Positions 59,901 to 64,000 of a DNA stretch of 64,000 nt are shown here, one piece after another (the stretch's first letter is position 1; the number at the start of each line of letters is the position of its first letter). The DNA is from Prochilodus magdalenae (lineage: Eukaryota; Chordata; Actinopteri; Characiformes; Prochilodontidae): contig JAMWET010004037.1 in the NCBI GenBank assembly GCA_024036415.1, positions 281,001 through 345,000 of the forward strand, read 5' to 3'. The notes under the pieces are model-generated. The model was not told the origin of the DNA. It saw nothing but the letters and a program-made list of their open reading frames with translations, and made no database searches. Made by a program: the position numbers and the translations under genes.

Positions 59901-61690
59901 GACTCGTGCCGAATACCCAATCCCAGCCTGTTGTTGTGGTGTGGCAAGTAGGGGGAGGCTAAAAAGACATGGATATGCCTTGTTCTAAGGTTTTGCCACA
60001 GTGTCCAGCGCAGACAGATGTTCACTACTGCTGATTAGAAGTTAGCCTGAACAATACCAACGTTTTGGTTTGGGGAAGCAGCTGAGCCTGAGACTACTTG
60101 TGCTTTAGGCTCCTTTTAAGCTGAATCAGAATTGTTCAGGCTATGCTCTTGTGTTCTTTGTGGACCTTTGTGGATGTGAGCTGGGCAATAAAAAAATTGA
60201 GACAGGAAAAATGTCGGGAGTCTGGTGTTGGTAAAGACTTTTGGAAGTTCCTTGGTTGGCAAGGAGAACAAGAAAAATCCTTGAAAACTCGAAAAGGAAG
60301 TGCTCTTTCAGCTAACGTCTAATCAGCAGTAGTGAACATCTGTGGCAAAACAGATGTTGTTGATGATTAAGAGCACTTTAAAAGGGCGTTAACAGTGAAG
60401 TACACGTCTTCAGAGAATGTAGAGTAACGATTTACTATTTTCATATCATGTTATCAAGTGCGGTCAAGTTATATTCGACATTAGGCAACCATATGGATAG
60501 GGCTTCCCTAGAATATCATGTCTTCCGTTTGAGTCATTAGGCTTCTGATTGGCTGGTTCATGATTCCTCTTATTTGTATCCATCTGTCTGGTTGCTGGTT
60601 TTCCTTATCATCTTATACCTCCAGCACTTCTGAACATAATGCTTTTTCCAGTGAACTGGTTCCAATTAGATTATGTCCAAAGTAAGAGAGCTTTAGTTTG
60701 GATGTCTGGGCTTTAAGCGGAAGGTGAGGGTTGCCTTGTTCGAAGATCCATTTGTCTATTCTATTTCCCAATAAACCCAAATCCAAACACCAAAAACACT
60801 TGGAAGGCCAACACCAGAGTTATTATTGTCCAGCTCTCTCATCCATACAGAACCACAAAGAGGACAAGACCATAGCCTGCATTTGAAGATCCTTTTTAAG
60901 CTCCTTTATCCTCATTCTGCCGAGCTCAGGTCTGTGTCGTAGTTCTTGAGTGCTGGATCCTCTGTTATTAGTAAATGATTTTAAGTAGGAAAAGGTCTGT
61001 CCACCTGTCATCATCTCCTGTCATTATTACTGTGGTCATTGTAATAGTGAGTTGCCCACAGCCCCTGCAGGGTGCAGGAGTGGTGAGTCACACCCTATGG
61101 GTAGTGTCGGGCTGTGACATTGCCATCTTGGATTGTGTCTCACAGGTGGAGGAGACACTGCTTTCTTTGATCAGTGTTATCACTGAGCCTCTATATCTGC
61201 AATGTGCATGTTGACTTACAAATGGGTCTGGGTGGACTTGCATGATGTTAATCTTGAGATGAATGTAAGACAATGATCTTTCGCTGTTGTGTCCTTTTGT
61301 TTCATCAGCGGATAAAGCTTATACAGACGCACCGAAGGACATTCCGAAACACTCCGTCTCCAGAGCCTATCTGGTGAGAAGCAGTTCTGTTTTAAGAAGC
61401 GTTTTGGGGCCCATAGTCTTTTCAGTTCCATCAGTAGTCCATTTTCTAAAAACACCTTGACCTCTGTATATAAATATGGGGTTCAAATTGGGCAAATACA
61501 CTTCCATGTTTTTAAAGTCAGTGTCTTGTATCTGTGAACATTTGATTCCCCTTAGACGACAGATAAGGATGCTCCTAGTCTGGTGCGAATTCAGACGCTG
61601 GCCTACCTGAGTGGCTTTCCTGCTTCTTTTAAAGAGACCGAAACGCTGAGGGTCAAGCTGCCATCTGTGCTGACAAGTAAAATCAAACAG
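56963..61690 (+). CDS. gnptab: GlcNAc-1-phosphotransferase alpha/beta precursor, N-terminal part
   Basis: Recognised exons: 56,963-57,094; 57,619-57,704; 57,905-58,024; 58,991-59,041; 61,309-61,373; 61,556-61,690. The gene continues past the window. The start [20 protein letters not shown] precedes a signal-anchor helix (residues about 26-43). [18 protein letters not shown] and the Stealth CR1 signature [11 protein letters not shown] (about residue 80-90) are near identical to human. The last exon reads [20 protein letters not shown]. In the Golgi this enzyme adds GlcNAc-1-phosphate to mannose on lysosomal hydrolases, the first step of the mannose-6-phosphate tag; human loss causes mucolipidosis II/III. 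Exon 4 ends with two spare bases while the 61,309 exon needs one, so an exon between them (human exon 5, about 206 bases) is not identified. Head-to-head with DRAM1, as in human. Confidence 0.93.
59800..60360. repeat. Inverted repeat (foldback) in GNPTAB intron
   Basis: The arm 60,014-60,045 (ACAGATGTTCACTACTGCTG and onward) is mirrored at 60,312-60,343 with one mismatch in 32, about 270 bases apart. The outer side repeats GTTTTGCCACA in mirrored form with a 15-base insertion. The region from about 59,800 (AAGCTGCACTATGTAAGTTT) looks like a dispersed repeat body. Probably a non-autonomous DNA transposon; ends not defined. Confidence 0.6.
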
Positions 61691-63341
61691 GTGAGAATTA
61701 TAAGATAGTAGAAAAGACCACAAGGTGTCACACAAGAGCCACACAAGGGGCAGCTGTTCTTTTACAGTCTGAGTTATACAGACCTCTATGAACTCATAGC
61801 CTCTCTTATTGGCATATCAAGCCTATTAAAAGTTATGGTGATAATATGGTTGCACTATAAACCAATTTATAACACTTATATTAAGACTACTTAAGAGTAA
61901 TAATGCCCAGCTTACAGTATACAGTAATGATAAAGCAATATATTTTAGTAAGTGACACCAAATTTACGTGGGGCTGTTTCAACTGATGGACTTTTGTTGC
62001 ATTTATAACACTGTTACAAAACATGCATCCCAGGCAGTGGAACATATATGACATCATTAATAAAATGCCTAATAATAACATATATTTGCAGTGAAACACG
62101 CTGAGAGACAGGTCTGTAGAATGAAGTAGAAAGAGCTTAGCTGCCCCTCTGTCTCTGGCTTTACATTTTTCCCTTTTCAAACACTACTGTCTACTATATG
62201 GTCACTTTTTTCTTTTCTTTATCTCTTCAAAACCTTGTTTCTGAATATCTCTGTTATATTCATCTTTGTCTTGTTTTTCAGTCCCTCTCCTGCTGTGAAA
62301 GTTTTTGTGCTTGGTTTCTATTATCTGTATCAGTTCTTTGTTAGGCTTTCTTATCACTCAGCACTCTTTTCTTCTTCTTATTTCCATCTTACACCCAGTC
62401 TCTCAGCATCTACACATGCTCTGGGTTCTACATTGCATTAAACTTGGTTCTTTGGTGCTGTTTTCTCGTGTCTCACAAGAGACTATCACACCTATAGCAC
62501 TTACTTGGACATCACTTTGCAGAACCGTTGCCATCAATACAGAGTATGCAAGTATGTGGGAATTTGTGCCTATTTAGTCAAAATAGTATTCATGAGGTCA
62601 GACACTGATGTTGGATAAGAAGGGCTCTGGTTCACAATCAAACCATGTATTCATAGACCTGACTCAGCCGTGCTCGAACAAGGGAGTTGGAGTATTATAA
62701 TTGTCTAAAATATCCTTGTGTGCTGTAGAACTAAGGGCCCCAATCCCTAAAATACCCAGACCCATTACCCCTCCTCCATTAAACTTTACAGTTGGCTCAG
62801 TGCATTCCTGCAGTTCTAACCTATTCCTGTTGTTCTAACATCTGCCAAATCCAGGTTCACAGATCGTACTGGCAGACAGTAAAGCATGACTGATCTCTCT
62901 TTGTCCACTGAGACTGCATGTCTATGTGCTGGATTTTATGCACCTAATGGCAGTTGGTGTGGCTACAACACCTGCACCTAATAATTAGGAAATTAATTGT
63001 CAGTAACTGTCCACATACTTTTGTCCATATAGTGTGTGTGCACATGTGTGTGGGGCGTGTAAGGACAGAGCTGTGTGTAATGTTTAGGTGTGGTGGAACT
63101 CAGCAGTGTCACTCCACTCAGTATTATTCTTAGCAGAGAGAGACAGAGAGACAGAGAGAGAGACAGAGAGAGAGACGGGTGGGGGGGGGGGGGGAGACAG
63201 AGACAGAGAGAGGGGGCGGGGGCGGGGGTGAGAGAGTGAGAAGAGAGAGGGGATGAAGAGGGGAGGGAGTGGAACAGAGAGAGAGGGGGACAGAGACAGA
63301 GAGACAGAGAGAGGGGGGGGAGAAAGAGAGAGAGGGGGGGA

Positions 63342-63375
<34 letters not shown>

Positions 63376-63823
63376 GGGGGGGGAAGAAAGAGAGACAGAG
63401 ACAGAGACGGGGAGAGAGAGAGAGAGAGAGAGAGAGAGGTGTGGGGGGACGGGAGAGAGGAGGAGACAGAGAGGGGGGTGGGGGTGGAGGAGAGCTGAGA
63501 GGAGTGGAGGGAGAGATAGGAGACGAGAGAGAGAGAGAGCGAGAGTGAGAGAGAGAGAGAACAGAGTAGAGAGAGAGAGACAGGGGAGCGGAGTGGGGGA
63601 GAGAGAGAGAGACGAGGAGGGGAGAGAGAGTTGAGGGGGGGAGAGAGAGGGGAGTGTGGAGGAAAGTGTTGAGAGGCGGGGTATATTTATAGTGCGTGTT
63701 AGACTGACTTCAATGTTGATGAAAGCTGTCCCTTCATCCCCCGTCATGTGTGTGTGTAAAAGAGAGAGAGAATGATAAGGCAGAAAAAGAGGGACATGTG
63801 AGGGGAAAAAAAGGGAGAAAGTA

Positions 63824-63858
<35 letters not shown>

Positions 63859-64000
63859 AAAAGAGTGTTTCAAGAGAGCAACAAGAGAGAAAGACAAAAG
63901 GAGCAAAAGAGAAGGAGTCAAAAAAAAAGACAAGAAAGAGAGAGACAAAACAGAAAACAGAGTGACCACAGAGCAAGAACGACGAAGAGAAAACGAGGAA
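61691..64000. other. GNPTAB intron, no further exon seen
   Basis: I found no segment resembling the next GNPTAB exon. The first 1.4 kb is AT-rich unique sequence, and the remainder is dominated by the purine tract listed separately. Confidence 0.6.
63130..63970. repeat. Extended GA/GGGG purine-rich tract
   Basis: Over 800 bases are almost entirely purine on the plus strand: (GA)n, GAGACA units and G-runs up to about 15, including an uninterrupted G-run near 63,181. Non-purine bases cluster at about 63,670-63,760. Open frames of Arg/Glu/Gly (plus) and Ser/Leu/Pro (minus, 279 codons) are artefacts of the repeat. G-runs could form quadruplexes. Confidence 0.95.

Noticed and set aside
60823..61014. 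Minus-strand frame resembling a LINE reverse transcriptase C-terminal piece
   Set aside because: Similarity is too short and spread over two frames, so it is not reported as a feature.
63130..63969. 279-codon minus-strand frame rich in Ser, Leu and Pro, with a hydrophobic start
   Set aside because: It is the complement of a GA/G purine tract. Composition is explained entirely by the repeat, with no splice link or known domain.

Overview
The window is vertebrate nuclear DNA, almost certainly from a teleost fish. Genes are split into many short exons with GT-AG introns. The proteins are recognisably orthologous to human ones, and the spaces between them are full of fish-type Tc1-like elements, MITEs, LINE tails and long (CA)n, (GA)n, (AT)n and (TATC)n tracts. 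There are no bacterial operons, CRISPR arrays or ribosomal RNA genes. Assignment to teleosts rests on the repeat families and gene order; a closer assignment (possibly otophysan) is only a guess.

Positions 1 to about 28,000 are gene-poor. The one credible coding exon is on the minus strand at 19,906-20,061: it has an ATG in good context, 52 codons and a perfect splice donor, but I do not recognise the protein. The 19.9 kb below it would be its first downstream intron and holds several unique, balanced-composition blocks that look like conserved non-coding DNA. A doubtful plus-strand gene fragment lies at 25,921-26,580. The rest is repeats, including a nearly complete but dead Tc1-like element at 21,449-23,330.

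From 28,600 the window is gene-rich. KLHL42 (minus, 3 exons, 472 aa) stands head-to-head with CWF19L1 (plus, 14 exons, 550 aa). Next are WASHC3 (plus, 7 exons, 207 aa), DRAM1 (minus, 7 exons, 238 aa) and the first part of GNPTAB (plus, running off the window). All exon phases join without error in the first four genes. WASHC3/DRAM1 are tail-to-tail and DRAM1/GNPTAB head-to-head, the same arrangement as on human chromosome 12q23. KLHL42 and CWF19L1 are on different human chromosomes, so their junction with this block is a fish arrangement.

Three neighbours act in the endosome-lysosome system: WASHC3 in endosomal actin and sorting, DRAM1 in lysosomal membrane and autophagy, GNPTAB in making the mannose-6-phosphate tag for lysosomal enzymes. 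Each has a GTCACGTG palindrome-core (CLEAR/TFEB-like) site upstream of its start. CWF19L1, an RNA-processing factor, carries a two-hairpin H/ACA snoRNA-like sequence in intron 11, a GC-AG intron, and a (TG)n tract next to an in-frame skippable exon. In GNPTAB the exon phases show that at least one exon (human exon 5 equivalent) is missing from what I can recognise.
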